A DNA stretch of 64,000 nucleotides from Cordylochernes scorpioides (lineage: Eukaryota; Arthropoda; Arachnida; Pseudoscorpiones; Chernetidae). The stretch's first letter is position 1. Every line of letters starts with the position of its first letter. The notes under the pieces are model-generated. The model searched no databases. It was not told where the DNA came from and worked only from the letters and a program-made list of their open reading frames with translations. Of the stretch, positions 33,241 to 45,385 are shown piece by piece. The stretch lies in the NCBI GenBank assembly GCA_030710605.1, contig CP092879.1, positions 40,939,669 through 41,003,668 on the forward strand, read 5' to 3'. A program made the position numbers and the translations under genes.

Positions 33241-34372
33241 AGTCATGACTAGAATAGATGATTGGATCACCCATACCCTCTCCACAGAAATTCAGTTCTG
33301 GCGAAGATACATTGATGATATCTTCTGTAAATGCAAAAAAGTCAGGAGAGCTTCATACTATTAACTCTTAATAATTACAATCAGGATATTTCCTTTACTC
33401 TAGAAACTGAAACTAACCATGTTATCCCATTCCTAGATATTTTAATTATTCGCACCCCATCCTCATTTCACACTACAGTTTATCATAAAAAACAATGCCC
33501 CCCCCCCCTGCTACACTTACTACAATTCTCACGGTCCTACCTCCCATAAAATCTAATTGTTAGAACTCTTACAAAAAGAATATTCACCCATTGTTCCATA
33601 GACATCTTTAAAATAATAGAAAGAAATCGTATCATAACCCAGCTCTCCGCAGCTTCTTTTCCGCTCTCTTTCATTAATAAATATACTCATACCCCTACAT
33701 CTTCTAATCCTTCCATGACTTACAGATCATTGTGTTTTCTCCCTTACTCCCCCTCCCCCCTCCTCAGTTCATATAGCCAGAAAACTTAAATCCTATGGCA
33801 TCCGTACCATATATAAAAACTCCCCGAACCTTCTTTCATCCCTCCGTCATCCTCATACTAGGTCCTCAGCTCCTCCTGACCCCCTTCGTTCTGCGGGCGC
33901 AGTCTACTCCGTCTCATGTGAACAGTGCCCTGCCACTTACGTTGGTGAGACGGGTAGATCTGTGTCCATCAGGATGACTGAACATTCACGTAATATTCCC
34001 AGGCAAGATACCCGCCCCCTCATTTATCAGCACATGCAGAGCACAGGCCACACTTTCAACATCAAAAACCCCACCATACATTACAGGCACATACATATCT
34101 TACACCAAAGACTCATTCTAGAATCCATAGTATCCCACAAACTGAACAGCATCAATAGAAAAATAGAACTTCCAGAAGCTTATCATCCTCTCCTGTCCTT
34201 TATTCAAACTTCTCTCATGTTTTTAACCGTAAAATTGACCTCCCCGACGCATATCAAGCTCTCCTGGCCTTTTTGTATTTTTTTTTCTTTTATATACTTA
34301 ATACTCCATTTCAGACATATTTTATGCTTCATTGATATTTCTTTCCTTCAGCTATTGTTTTGCATCTCTTGA
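33241..34372 (+). pseudogene. Penelope ORF 3' half, inverted copy
   Basis: It starts inside the RT palm (RYIDDIFCKCKKVRRASYY), continues LNNYNQDISFTLETETNHVI and the C run at about 33499-33509. It then carries the GIY-YIG part (VYSVSCEQCPATYVGETGRS, RMTEHSRNI) to NSINRKIELPEA. Frameshifts are at the C run and near 33980. It lacks everything upstream of the catalytic Asp pair. Confidence 0.75.
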
Positions 34373-34620
34373 ATTATCCTCTATGATTTTTATTTTAATT
34401 TTTTACAAATAGTTAAATTCCATTTGCATGTTTTTTTTCTATATTTATGTAAATTAATATGTGTTTGTATATATTCACTACAGCCATCGGTATCGTTCAT
34501 AGTGTCGTTTTTATCTTGCCTGTTTGCCCGAAAGCTTGCTCTAATGCACCAATAAAAGAAACTCGTCTTCCTTCGCCATGTTTTTTATCGTCTAAATTCA
34601 ACCCAGGAAGAATTCTTCAT
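34373..34620 (+). repeat. Penelope terminal repeat, inverted copy 3
   Basis: It ends with CCATGTTTTTTATCGTCTAA, the inverse of the repeat at 29893. The hammerhead-like core (34516-34540) reads CCTGTTTGCCCGAAAGCTTG. It lacks about ten bases, including CGAAGGGC, so the helix II 5' strand is gone. Confidence 0.7.
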
Positions 34621-35732
34621 CTATATTTGTAAACAATTTATAATGCCTTTACTGCAATGAATAATTAATGGGAGGGTCTGACTCATCAGTGGTGAACCTT
34701 CCTAGCGGTTCCGCCATTTTAATCTACCATACCCTTGTAATATTGCAATTTTCTGTTTTACTTTTATACTGAAACTGAGGCTGAACTCTTGGAAATGGCA
34801 ATTTAAATAAAATATGGACATAAGCTTTGAAGACAGAAAATATTTTTTTCATTTTGTATTCATTAAAAATATATTTTAGATATATTAACTCCATTTTAAA
34901 TATAAAATAATTGAGGATTTTCAACAGCAACCTAGATTGTGTGGTCATATCATAAACATAGTTCAAATTAACGATTTATTTTCTAATTAGAACACTATTC
35001 AACGCTTGAAACAATGTTAGCGAGAAAAAAAGGAACAGTGGGCGAGCAGAAAACTTTTATTAATATATTTTCTAATAATAGAAATTTAAAAAGCGGCTTT
35101 ACACATGTTTAGAAGTAGGCTGCCGATAACCGACTGCTCATATAGCAGGTAAGGCTGAAGCTTATATGTACAATAAACTTTAATTTTTGGAAGGGAAAAA
35201 AAGAGGGGAAAATATTTACATATTGAACAAGTAAACAACAAGTTACAAGTAGAAATGTACAAATTCATTGATATTCATAAAATATCACGAATTAATAAAA
35301 AGGTCATCTAAATTGTACAAAGGAAAATTAACATGTCATTTCAAAGAAAATATGAAAAATGCTGATATATAAATAAAAATTATTTTACGCTTTTAATTTA
35401 TAAATTAAAATGTAATAATGAAATGTGTTTGAGAAAAAAAGAATAATATTTATTATTGAAAAAAAAACATGCATAAACAAAGATATCACTGAACTATTTT
35501 TAAAACTTATAAACCATTCAAGCCAAGTGCGACACTATTTTACTATCACTTTTTAAATATTTTAGAGAAGTCAATATATTTTATTAAAAAAAACATTAAT
35601 TTGATTAAGATAAGCGAGTATTTTATATAGAAATGTTACATTGCTTTTGTCCTAGAATATTTAAATAAACAGAGTCCTTTTTGCGAGAAAGAAAAGTCAT
35701 TGAATGATTTAATGTATTCATTTTTCAAAATA
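34620..35732. other. Intergenic, no gene recognised
   Basis: AT-rich. A patch at 35020-35170 carries ATAACCGACTGCTCATATAG, distantly similar to 11500-11530 (GACCGACTGTTCAATAAACA). This hints at a shared old repeat. No ORF is recognised. Confidence 0.35.
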
Positions 35733-36743
35733 TTATTTGATATATACCACTTCAGTAGGAAATGGTACCAGAAAGGAATAAGAGAGCACAAAACATAGGA
35801 TGGTGAAAAAAGACCTGAGGTTGACCTCCATGTAGTAGCCCGCGGTGACAGCCAGTCTTGGTCTCACTACCTCGAGCGTCGCAGCCAGGTACCTAGTTGA
35901 AGAGTTGATCAAGGTACGGTCGTAGAGCAGGAGCTCCAGGAAGTGTTGAGAGGCGTTTGTTAACATCTCACCGAATAGGAAAATGAGAACGACGGAAACT
36001 GATATAAAAACTTCGAGTGAGTATAGAACTATCTTCAAATAAAATGGATATTTACCAATATTTAGAATGCATATGAAGGACACGAAATTAGCCGAAATAA
36101 ATATAAATATTGGAAAAGTGAAAATAGCATCGATTTCTTTTATTATATCTTTTCTTATTTTTAAATATCTTTCAAGGATTGTATCAAGGGATTCATTCTT
36201 ATTGTTAGATTGAATATAATTGTTGAGCTCAATGAGGATAGATGTGGCTCGGGAGAGAATAAATAAGTACACCTTGATAGAAGAAAAACCAAATAATACC
36301 ATGATTGAAGAAGCTATATTAATAAAATTAGCAATAATAGAGGTATTCCACAAGAAAACAATATAAATAACATTTACTATAATATTTCCAATCAATAAAA
36401 TAATAAAAATAATAAAATAATACTTTTCAAATAAAGATTTCTCAATCAAATTTCTACAAAATATTGGATTTCTTAAAAGATTTTTTAATATATTAGTTTT
36501 CGAATGGCAAATAATAATAGAAGTAAGAACAATAAAAACCTTTAAGGATCCCATGATCTTGAAACTCAAGCTGCAATCCACGAAGATCCAGTTGAGAATT
36601 TCTTTCAAAATGAAGAGGATGGCCCAGGACCAGAAGTAAATGGAATTCAAGGTTTTGGAAGGTCCCAGAGAGAAACATTGAGTCACGGTGACGAGAAGTC
36701 TGAGATACCATGGAAGAAAGCCCTCTTCTAGGTCAGGCGACAT
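35733..36743 (-). CDS. Gustatory-receptor-like 7TM protein, subgroup A (3)
   Basis: A 336-residue intact ORF starting MSPDLEEGFLPWYLRLL. The segment after TM1 is LNWIFVDCSLSFKIMG, where other subgroup A members have VDYSPGVKITE. The TM4 loop is LSRATSILIELNNYIQ. TM6 ends GEMLTNASQHFLELLLYDRT, the linker is EVVRPRLAVTAGYYMEV, and TM7 ends SYSFLVPFPTE. The homologous upstream ATG opens only a four-codon ORF ending in TAG, which fixes the start at 36743. Confidence 0.87.
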   Translation of the reverse strand: MSPDLEEGFLPWYLRLLVTVTQCFSLGPSKTLNSIYFWSWAILFILKEILNWIFVDCSLSFKIMGSLKVFIVLTSIIICHSKTNILKNLLRNPIFCRNLIEKSLFEKYYFIIFIILLIGNIIVNVIYIVFLWNTSIIANFINIASSIMVLFGFSSIKVYLFILSRATSILIELNNYIQSNNKNESLDTILERYLKIRKDIIKEIDAIFTFPIFIFISANFVSFICILNIGKYPFYLKIVLYSLEVFISVSVVLIFLFGEMLTNASQHFLELLLYDRTLINSSTRYLAATLEVVRPRLAVTAGYYMEVNLRSFFTILCFVLSYSFLVPFPTEVVYIK

Positions 36744-37620
36744 CTTTGTGGCTATGCAAACATTATCAATTGGTTTCTACAGGCAGAGTCAACAATCATA
36801 CGTTCAGCTTTGTTTACCATCTTAATGATGCCTATGTTTGCGAGAAATTGAAGGTTATAAAAGAAGATTAAAGCCTTAATATTCTCCATTGATCTTCTTC
36901 TTTTGCTCTCACTTCTTAATTTTCAGAAAATTTATTATAAAAAATATTAAAGGTCATATCTAGATGACAATTTTATGTAGATAATAAATAACATATTAAG
37001 GAGATGTGCCACTCTCAGTGCATATATTCGTTTTCATATGTATTCATTTTTTTCTTAAAATAAATAGTATTTAAAATAAGTTATATGAGAACACACAATA
37101 TTATATTTTATATACTTGCTAAGAATATGATAAAATTAAATATATTGGTATGGAAATACTCTCTCTCTCCTTAAATGAGAATAAATTATGATTTTAAGTA
37201 TTTTTATCAGTATTTTACTGATCTATTTTGTATAGAAAGAGGTTCAAATATATTTTATATATTCTATATTTTAATGATAATTATATTTTTAAAATTTTCT
37301 AGGGGAGAAATGGGTATATCTAATGAAAATTAGATCTCACATCTCTCTAAATGATAAAATTAAAGTAAAAATATGCAGATTAAAAGTGTATTTACATGTT
37401 ACAGGCTGTAATATTTATTAATGTGAAACAATATAATCCATATCCCTCTTATGAAGGCCTTCTCTTAAGCGAGAACATATTGTTACACTAGGTTGCTTCT
37501 TAATAAGAACCTCACTCATGGTTTTCTCTTCACACTTATTAATTAGATTTCCAGACCGAGTTTACATCATTAAGTACACATGGAAAATAAGATAAAAATA
37601 AATAATTCACATTGAAAAAT
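36744..37620. other. Intergenic, AT-rich
   Basis: It contains the four-codon upstream ORF of the receptor (36752-36763). Nothing else is recognised. Confidence 0.4.
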
Positions 37621-37639
37621 AGGTATTCTATTTATTAGT

Positions 37640-38790
37640 AGATGACATCTAAGATTACCAAGTTCATTTTCCATGTTTCTTTCCAAAGTAACGGGGGCGT
37701 TACATAGTCCAAAAGGCATTACGTTGAACTCATATAGGCCATGGGCTGTAGTGAAGGCTGTCTTTTCTTTGTCTTTCTCCTCAACCTCTATTTGCGATAT
37801 CATGATCTAAGATCTATTTATGAAAAGTATTTGTAACCTTGGTGTGTGTATTCATTACTTCATCAATTCTGGAGATTGAGTAGACATCCTTCACTGTATG
37901 TCATTTAAATTTCTGTAATCCACAAAAAAATCTGAAGCTGCCACTCGTTTCTTGACTAATATAACTGGAAAAGACTATGGCTTGGAAAAGGCCTAACTAT
38001 ACTTTCTCTAAGAATTTCATCAATTTTATCCTTTATGATGTCTCACTCTTTAGCACTCACCCTGAATGTCTTGTGTTTAATCGGGTTTTGCACATTCTGC
38101 ATCAATTCTATGTTTATCCAAGTTGGTTATCCCTAATCCCGACATAAAAAATTATTTATTCTTTGCTAAAACTTGTTTCAAATTCTTCTGTTCCTTTGAT
38201 GATAGATTCTTGTTTATTTGAAATCGAGGCTTCTCTTACTCATCTTCTTTTCTTTCCTTCATACCATTTATTTTCACTAGACTACTTCCAAAAGCCAGAT
38301 ATATGTTTACTTATTTGTAACATTGATTAAGCTTCATGCTAGTAGAAGTCCATTTGTGTTTGGTACATTTTGATGTTCTCCTCGATGATATATTCTCTAA
38401 AATTTTTCTAATCAATTTAATGGAAAGTTTAGGTATTACGGCATCTTTAACACTTTTTATTTTCTTATGTTGATATTTAATTCCGTTTTACTATTATGTG
38501 TTCAATCATATTTGAATGTTTTACGCCAGGAATCAATTTTTGCCTTTAATTTCTTAAGAAAATCTCATCCAAGTATTATTGTTCTTAAATGCGTTCTCAT
38601 TATCACAAATTTCTGCGTAATTGTGTTATGCCATAACATTTTATATTAAAAAATATTTTCCCTACAATATTTTTTTTTTTCTTTCGAGTTCATAATGCAT
38701 TTATCTGGACTATTTATGTCAAGGCCTGTATCGAGGGCTATTCTAAGGTCGACCACTGAAATATCAGCGCCTATATCCAGGCCATTTCCG
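37640..38790 (-). pseudogene. Ty3/gypsy pro-pol relic, same family as the element at 46205
   Basis: The minus strand gives protease residues (IGADISVVDLRIAL near 38735-38780). Further on it gives RT residues ([20 protein letters not shown] and [20 protein letters not shown] near 37650-37790). These match the intact pol at 49310-52429 closely. The stretch between is full of stops and indels and no LTR is visible, so it is an older truncated copy. Confidence 0.75.
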
Positions 38791-38799
38791 TATCATATT

Positions 38800-39834
38800 A
38801 TTGGTCAATTTTATTTGTAAATAGTAATTAATAAAGATGAGACGTATCTTGGATACAAAATAATTTTATTCAAATATTCCGGTGATTGGTATGCCAAACT
38901 TTATTAATAATAACAATTCTATTGTGACGAGACTGTTAAAAAAGCGGTAGCTATAAAACGAGAGAAAAACAAATATATATAAGCATAATGATTATTATAC
39001 ATTTTTAGAGTTAATTAGATTTTTTATTAATTAAAAGAAAGTTCGATATTTCGGCAGACGATCTAACCAACAATTTTTGAAGTATCGATATGATGAAAAT
39101 ATATGTCATTTAATTATCTCTCATTATATATATTATATTTGAAATGTTATTTTACCTTCAATTATATTTCTAGAAAAAATTATCTATGAAGTCGACCGCG
39201 GCTTTAGACTATACTGTTTTACTTTGGCCGGCTCAAAACCTTTTGTAGATATGTAAATACATTATCTTTTATTTTTCCTTTAGTATTCCCGCCTCAAATT
39301 ATGCATTTCTTCCCTAAATTATTTTAATCAGTACACACACAATTAAAGTAAATTGTGATTCAAAAGTTGATTTTATTGTATTTCCACGAGTGCATACCAA
39401 TAGCATAAAAATACTCATGTATCCAAAAAAAACAAGCTAATAATCTCAATCCCCAAAAAATATGTAATATACTAGTAAGCCGACACAACAAAATTATATA
39501 ACACACACATATATATGATGTTTGAGAAGGGTTTGCTAAAAGAGGCACCCCTACAGTTAAAGTTCCACTAATACTAATTAGGACCATAGCCTGGTACCAT
39601 GGTATGCAAATTGCTTTATACATTTTCCAAAAAGCTAGTATTGCGCTGTATTCTTCATACCTCTCATTACTTTCTGTACTAAATAATATATCAAAAATGT
39701 GTGTGTGTGCATTGTTTTAATACATTTTTAACAAGATAATTGCCTCTTTTGGTATATCAAATCAAAGAATATATATAATAATATTTGTTAATAATATATT
39801 CTCTTCGGTAAAATTATAAAGGAAAGAAAATTCG
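38800..39834. other. Intergenic with old repeat scraps
   Basis: The phrase GTATGCCAAACTTTATTAAT (about 38889) is similar to GTACGCCAAATTTTACAATA at about 58531, suggesting a dispersed repeat. CTAATAATCTCAATCCCCAA near 39435 resembles the Helitron interior at 15955. No gene is recognised. Confidence 0.35.
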
Positions 39835-40015
39835 CTAAGGGAAGATTTATTTCTTCAATCACGACAATACAAGCTTTCAGGTGTAACAGCCCTTCGACAT
39901 GTATAACCACATTACTAAATTTAGTAAGTTTTATAATCGTAATTATTCCAGTCGAAGGGCTGTTACGCCTGAAAGCTTGTATTGTCGTGAAAGAAGAAGA
40001 AAATCTTCCCTTTGC
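39835..40015. repeat. Palindrome of two Penelope-type termini
   Basis: The two arms (about 39840-39900 and 39950-40012) are inverted copies. Each arm, read outward from the centre, contains GTCGAAGGGCTGTTACGCCT followed by GAAAGCTTGTATTGTCGTG. This has the same layout as the Penelope terminal core. The spacer is about 50 nt. No RT sequence remains. Confidence 0.65.
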
Positions 40016-40647
40016 GAATTTTCTTTTATTTATAATCGTATTTATTTATTTAGAGATTTTCATTTTTTAAGATATTATATTAAAATTAAATTCACACACA
40101 CACAATCCGCTATATCAGGCGTATCGTTTAACAAAAGGCTGTCATACCTATGGTGATATCTAAATATATTTTCAGAGATAAGCTTATGTTATAAGACATT
40201 TTGAAAACAAATATTGTAAATATAAATATATATTGATTACTCTTCTTGCAGCATTATGTATAATAATATTAATGTATAATAATTAAATGTGTGGAACAAT
40301 AAATATAATGAAATAAGTTTGAATGCAAAATTTATTTTTATTGTTCAAACATTTGCCCATTTGCAATGATAGTAGTAATAGATAATTATTTCCAAAAATA
40401 TTCAGAAGAATAGATAAGAATACAATTTGTGTCTGATAATTTTTTAAATACATGTGAGAAAGGCTGTTGCTTATGAGAAATTATATGTTTAGTCGAAATG
40501 TCTCTGTATATATTTTCATATAGATTAGAAACTACTTCTAGGTGCAACATGGTGAGTTTAATAAAAAAAGAACACTAAGAAATTTTATAAAATCAGCTAC
40601 CTTTTCTCAAATATGAAGTATATATCAAATGTTATAGGGTATTAATT
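40016..40647. other. Intergenic, nothing recognised
   Basis: AT-rich 3' flank of the receptor at 40648-41673. A short CA repeat lies at 40092-40103. Confidence 0.4.
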
Positions 40648-41673
40648 TTAAAAATTGAAATCTGATTTTTGAAATGACACTTCTGTAGGAAAGGGCACAA
40701 GCAGGGAATAGGATAGCACGAAACATAAGAAAGTGAAAAAAGACTTAAAGTTGAGCTCCATGTAGTAGCCTGCAGTGACAGCCAGTCTTGGTCTAACCAC
40801 GTCAAACGTCAGCGACAGATACCTTGTCGAAAGGGAAATCGGAGTCTGGTCGTAAAAGAGAATCTCTAGAAACTGTTCAGATGTCTTAGATATCATCTCA
40901 CCCAACAGAAAGATAAGAAACATCACAATTAAAACATAGGCTTCAAGTGTATATAAGAATATTTTCAAAAGAAATGGATATTTATTCATATTTATAACAT
41001 ATAAAAAGGAATAAAAATTTGACAAAATAAATATGAAAACAGGAACAGAGAAAATAGCATCGAATTGTTTTATAATTCCCTTTCTTATTCCAAGATATTT
41101 TTTAATAATTGTATCAAGAAATTCATTTTCATTGTATGATTGAATTTGATTGTTAAGATCCAAGAGGATGGATATGGTTCGAGTGAGAATAAATAAGTAA
41201 ACATAAATGCATGAACATTCAAAAAGTAATAGAATAGCAGAGGCTGCATTATTAAAATTAGCCAAAGGGTGAGGATGCCACAAAGAAATAATATTAAGAA
41301 CGCTGACTACAACATTCCCAATTAATAAAATAGCAAATAGAATAGAATAATACTTTTCTAAGAAATATTTATTAGGTATATTTTTACAAAATAGTGGATT
41401 CCTTAAAATTCTTTTTAGTATATTAGTCTTAGAGCGGCAAAAAAGAATGAAAGTTAGAATAATTAAAACCTTTAGGAATTCGGTGATCTTGACACCAAGG
41501 CTGTAATCCACGAAGATCCAGGTGAGAGGTTCCTTGAAAAGGAAGAGGATAAACCAAGACCAAAAGTAGATAGAGCGCAAAGTCTTGAAAGGTCCAAGAG
41601 AGAATCCTTGGGTTCCTGTGACTAGAAGACTGAGATACCATGGGAGATGGCACTCCTCTAGATAAGACGACAT
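40648..41673 (-). CDS. Gustatory-receptor-like 7TM protein, subgroup A (4)
   Basis: A 341-residue intact ORF starting MSSYLEECHLPWYLSLL. It pairs with the copy at 60588: both have GEMISKTS at the end of TM6 instead of GEMLSNAS, and both have R(Y)L(A/S)LT before the linker. Here the linker reads RPRLAVTAGYYMELNFKSFF and TM7 ends SYSLLVPFPTE. The linker DNA departs more from the family consensus than in subgroups B and C. The start is fixed by a stop codon in the four-codon upstream ORF (41682-41693). Confidence 0.86.
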   Translation of the reverse strand: MSSYLEECHLPWYLSLLVTGTQGFSLGPFKTLRSIYFWSWFILFLFKEPLTWIFVDYSLGVKITEFLKVLIILTFILFCRSKTNILKRILRNPLFCKNIPNKYFLEKYYSILFAILLIGNVVVSVLNIISLWHPHPLANFNNAASAILLLFECSCIYVYLFILTRTISILLDLNNQIQSYNENEFLDTIIKKYLGIRKGIIKQFDAIFSVPVFIFILSNFYSFLYVINMNKYPFLLKIFLYTLEAYVLIVMFLIFLLGEMISKTSEQFLEILFYDQTPISLSTRYLSLTFDVVRPRLAVTAGYYMELNFKSFFTFLCFVLSYSLLVPFPTEVSFQKSDFNF

Positions 41674-42064
41674 CTCTGTGGCTAAGCAAACATAATTGAT
41701 TGGATCTTATAGGCATAATGTCAACGTAAACATATTCAGTTCTGTTTACCATCGTAATGATTCCTCTGTATGTGAGAAATTGAAAATTCTAAAAAGAAAA
41801 ATAAACTTAATATTCTTTCATTGATTTTTCTTTGTTTTCTTTGAGCAGCACAAACTATAATTAATAGAAAACAAAAAGGGCGAAGAGGGAAGTTTACAGA
41901 GTAACAAAATATAAATATCAAAATTGATACTCTTTTGATAAAATAATAAATACTTTGTTACAATATTTCTTTCAGCTTACAGCTTACATTACGAGGTCTT
42001 TTAATTTTCAAATATAAAAGATGATAAAGAACAATTAAAAAAACATTTTTCAGGTTGTCCTTAT
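41674..42064. other. Intergenic, nothing recognised
   Basis: AT-rich flank up to the target-site duplication (CTTAT, 42060-42064) of the outer gypsy element. Confidence 0.45.
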
Positions 42065-42319
42065 TGTTTGGTGCTTTTTATTAAAGTTTAAAACACATTT
42101 AAACTTTATATATTTTATTCAATTAAGATCAAAATTACATAAACATCACATTTAATTATATATCATCACAAACAATTATATCATAACTACATAACATTAA
42201 GCCAACTATTTTTAGTTTTGTTTTCGTCACCAGTCCAATATTTTTATTTTACAGATTAAATTATGAGATTAATTTATAAATGAAAAATATGCAAAACAAA
42301 TAAACAACTATATACATCA
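42065..42319 (-). repeat. 3' LTR of the outer gypsy element
   Basis: 255 bp with TG...CA ends. On the coding strand it is preceded by the purine-rich tract AAAAAGGGGAA (42320-42331), the second-strand primer site. It is nearly identical to the split LTR on the right, apart from a few changes and one short indel near 42252. Confidence 0.85.
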
Positions 42320-42352
42320 ATTCCCCTTTTTAGGCTTGGCCCCTCTTATTTA

Positions 42353-43500
42353 TTATTTATATCTATGTGGACATCTGCGCTCCCTCTGAGGGTACCTGGG
42401 GGTTGTAGCACTTTTCTCCTCTGAGATTGGAGTTGGCACACATTCAGCATCATCCATAATAGTGGGATGTGATTTACCAGGCAACATTTTTAAAATGTAG
42501 TTTTGATTAACTTTTTTCTCACTGTCACCTTGTTTTATTAAATAAACATTCCTTCCTAGTATTTTAATTATCTTTCCTGTATCACAAGAGGGATAATTAT
42601 TAGTGATCCACCTAAATTTCACAGTCTCATCCACTTTAAATTTACTGTTAACATATTGACCATTGAATTTAGAGACTTTTACTTCTTCTTTTGACAACAC
42701 AGAAAGCCTTGATCTGATATTTCTTCCAAGAAACAGCTCGGCAGGTGATGTCCCTTTTCTAATATTTACATCTGTCCTTATAAAGAACAAAGCCCTGGAC
42801 AGAGCCAAATCTAGTTCCACCTGCTCGTTTTCATATAATAGCTTTTTTAGCAATTTATTTACATCTCTTACAGAGACCTCTGCCTGTCCATTCGATTTAG
42901 AGTGATATGGGGGAGATGTAACATGGGATATGCCATTCTTAGACAAAAATCACCAAAGTCAATACTAAAGAAAGGAGGACCATTATCAGAAACCACTACT
43001 TGTGGAAATCCGTAACGAGCAATACAATTTCTCATAAAATGTATACAAAAATATGCACTGGTAGATGGTACTTCAGTAACTTCAACCCATGAAGAGAATG
43101 AATCTACTGCTAGTAAAAACAGTCCATTTTTGAAATTGAAATAGTCCATGTGAACCCTCCTCCATGGTCCTGCGTATTTAGGCCAACTCTCAGTCCTTTG
43201 ATGAGGCAAACTTTCATTAGAAAAACAAGTTCTACAATTTTTTGAAATTATTTATATTGAAGAGACCATGCCGGGCCACCAAATAGATGAACGAGCCTTC
43301 ATTTTCATTTTATTAGTCCCTGCATGGCTCTCATGTAATAATTGAAGTACCTTTTCATGTAGACCTTTTGGAATAACCATTCTATTCTCAAGAAAAATAC
43401 ATTTTTGGAGAATGGTGAAGTCATCAATCCTTTTTAAATAAGGAATGAGATCATCATTGGGACTTGAGGGTAACTCCCCTGTCTCAATAATTTCATACAA
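42353..43500 (-). pseudogene. Integrase of the outer gypsy element
   Basis: Three overlapping frames cover the domain. At 43252-43500 is the zinc-binding part (LHESHAGTNKMKMKARSSIW). At 42868-43209 is the catalytic core (WRRVHMDYFNFKNGLFLLAV with the first Asp, VVVSDNGPPFFS with the second). At 42353-42946 the third catalytic region is SNGQAEVSVRDVNKLLKKLL, with a carboxy tail ending in Arg/His-rich residues. Frameshifts near 42940 and 43230 break it. Confidence 0.8.
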
Positions 43501-43505
43501 TTTGA

Positions 43506-44792
43506 TTAAGTTCTGTCTAAACGTGTTTCATGAGCCACAAGAACATGGTCAAGGATGGAAGTATTTAAGAGTAAAATTTCACCACTCCCATCATTATATT
43601 CCAAACTATTCTTTTGAAACTTTGGAAATCTATTAAGGAAATCTGGAATGATATTATCCTTTCCTTTTTTATACTTAATTTCAAAATTAAAATTTGAAAG
43701 AGTTAGAGCCCATCTATGAAGTCTATTTGCGATGAGTGGAGGCAAATTTGTTTTATCTCCAAAAATAGTTATTAAGGGCTTGTGATCAGTATAAATGGTG
43801 AATTTCCTACCAAAAAGTAATTTTTAAATTTATTTATATACTGCAAAAACAATTGCAATTCTTCTCTTTCAACTTGAGAATATTTTCTTTCATGAACATT
43901 TAAAGTTCTGGAAATGAAACACACATGCCTTTACTCCCCATCCTTCAAATGTGAAAGGGTTGCTCCTATTCCCACCTGACTTGCATCACAAGAAAGAATT
44001 AAAGGCAAATTTAGGGAATAATGCGATAAACATGTGGTCTCATCTAATGCATTTTTACAGGAATTGAAAGATCCATCTGTCTCAACATTCCAAGACCATT
44101 TCACATTCTTTTTTAATAGGTTGTATAAAGGATATGCTAAAAGATTTGGCAAATATTTACTATAAAATGACAAAAATCCAAGGAAGCTTTTTAATTCAGT
44201 TATATTCTTAGGAACTGTACAATTCTTTATGCAAGCTAGCTTGTCTTTCAAGGGGTATATGCCAAATCCATCAATTTTATGTCCAAGATATTCAATCTCA
44301 TTTTTAACAAATAAGCACTTATTTTTGTGTATCGTAAAATTATTTTCTTTAAGAATATTAAGTGTTCTCTTAAGAATATCTAAATGGTTTTCCAAATCCT
44401 CTGATGCAATAAGAATATCATCAAAATAAATGTAAACATCATTGATGTTCTTTATACCAAAAGCCAAACGATTATATTTATATAAACCTTTGTGAGTAGA
44501 GACAACCAAATACCTTTTTGAAATATCATCCATCTCAATTTGATGGTAAGCCTTTCACAAATCTAATTTAGTAAATAATTTTTTTCCCTTGAAAATTACT
44601 TAAGACTGAATCAATGTTAGGGATAGGATATTTAACATCCTCGAAGTAAGGATTGAAACTCTTTTTAAAATCAGCGCAAAGTCTAATTTGGCCATCTGGT
44701 TTTGCAACACAAACAAGTGGAGAAGCACTATCACTTCTATCTATAGTAGACAAAATATTTAAATCAACCAATTTATCAATTTCATCTTTCAC
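43506..44792 (-). pseudogene. Reverse transcriptase and RNase H of the outer gypsy element
   Basis: The RT start (44568-44792) has SPLVCVAKPDGQIRLCADFK. A frame change follows, then 43931-44533 has the palm with YIYFDDILIASEDLENHLDI (catalytic FDD) and the connection LKSFLGFLSFYSKYLPNLLA. RNase H residues follow: LILSCDASQVGIGATLSHLK, and at 43506-43745 HRWALTLSNFNFEIKYKKGK. A deletion removes part of the palm near 44470-44480 (LAFGIKN runs directly into NDVYIYFDD). Frameshifts are frequent. Confidence 0.8.
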
Positions 44793-45117
44793 TAGTTGTT
44801 TTAAGGCAAAAGGAACTTGTCTGAACTTATAAAACTTTAGGATAAAGTCAGCCCTTACATCAAGATGGCATTTGATACCTTTATTAGGCCCAGATTTGTA
44901 TTAAAAAATGGATTTATAATAATTTATAAGTGACTCCACATTAAAAGAGTTCAATTTATGTAAAGAATTGAAATAAATATAAAAAACTAAGGAAATCTCT
45001 TCCCAAAAGAAATTTAGAGAAATTTAAATCAGTTATGAGTATATCAATCACCCTAGAAACATTTCTAAATTTTATTTCAAATTTAGCCTTGCCTAAAATA
45101 GGTATTTTAGAACCACT

Positions 45118-45378
45118 CTAGCCTGTTAAGATGGTATCACATTTGTTCAACTCAATATTTTTAAAATATTTAAAGTAAACACATTTAGTTAAAGTAGTAA
45201 TGGCTGCACCAGTATCAATTTCAGCTAATAGTTCAATCTCATTTACATACACAGTTTCTGTTAAAGGAGGATGTAAATTTATATTATACAATGATAAACT
45301 ATTTTGAGAATTTGAAGGATTATTAAAATTAGGGTGCGACTTAAATTTATTAAAATTATTTTTAGAATTTATAGGCAA
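45118..45378 (-). pseudogene. Aspartic protease of the outer gypsy element
   Basis: The open segment contains ELLAEIDTGAAITTLTKCVY, the retropepsin DTGA active site. The expected GRD/GRN flap-side motif before the RT is lost to frame breaks in 44800-45110. Confidence 0.7.
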
Positions 45379-45385
45379 ATTGTGG

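Larger units (their letters stand above)
29885..34620. mobile_element. Penelope-like retroelement locus with direct and inverted copies
   Basis: A nearly full minus-strand copy (29885-32720) is followed by the truncated 3' end of another minus-strand copy (about 32700-33240). That abuts an inverted plus-strand copy (33241-34620). The terminal repeat beginning TTTAGACGATAAAAAACATG occurs as a direct pair (about 29893 and 32717) and once inverted (about 34580-34600). Such direct and inverted pseudo-LTR arrangements are typical of Penelope elements. The junction at 33240/33241 is abrupt, joining two different points of the same element. Confidence 0.85.
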
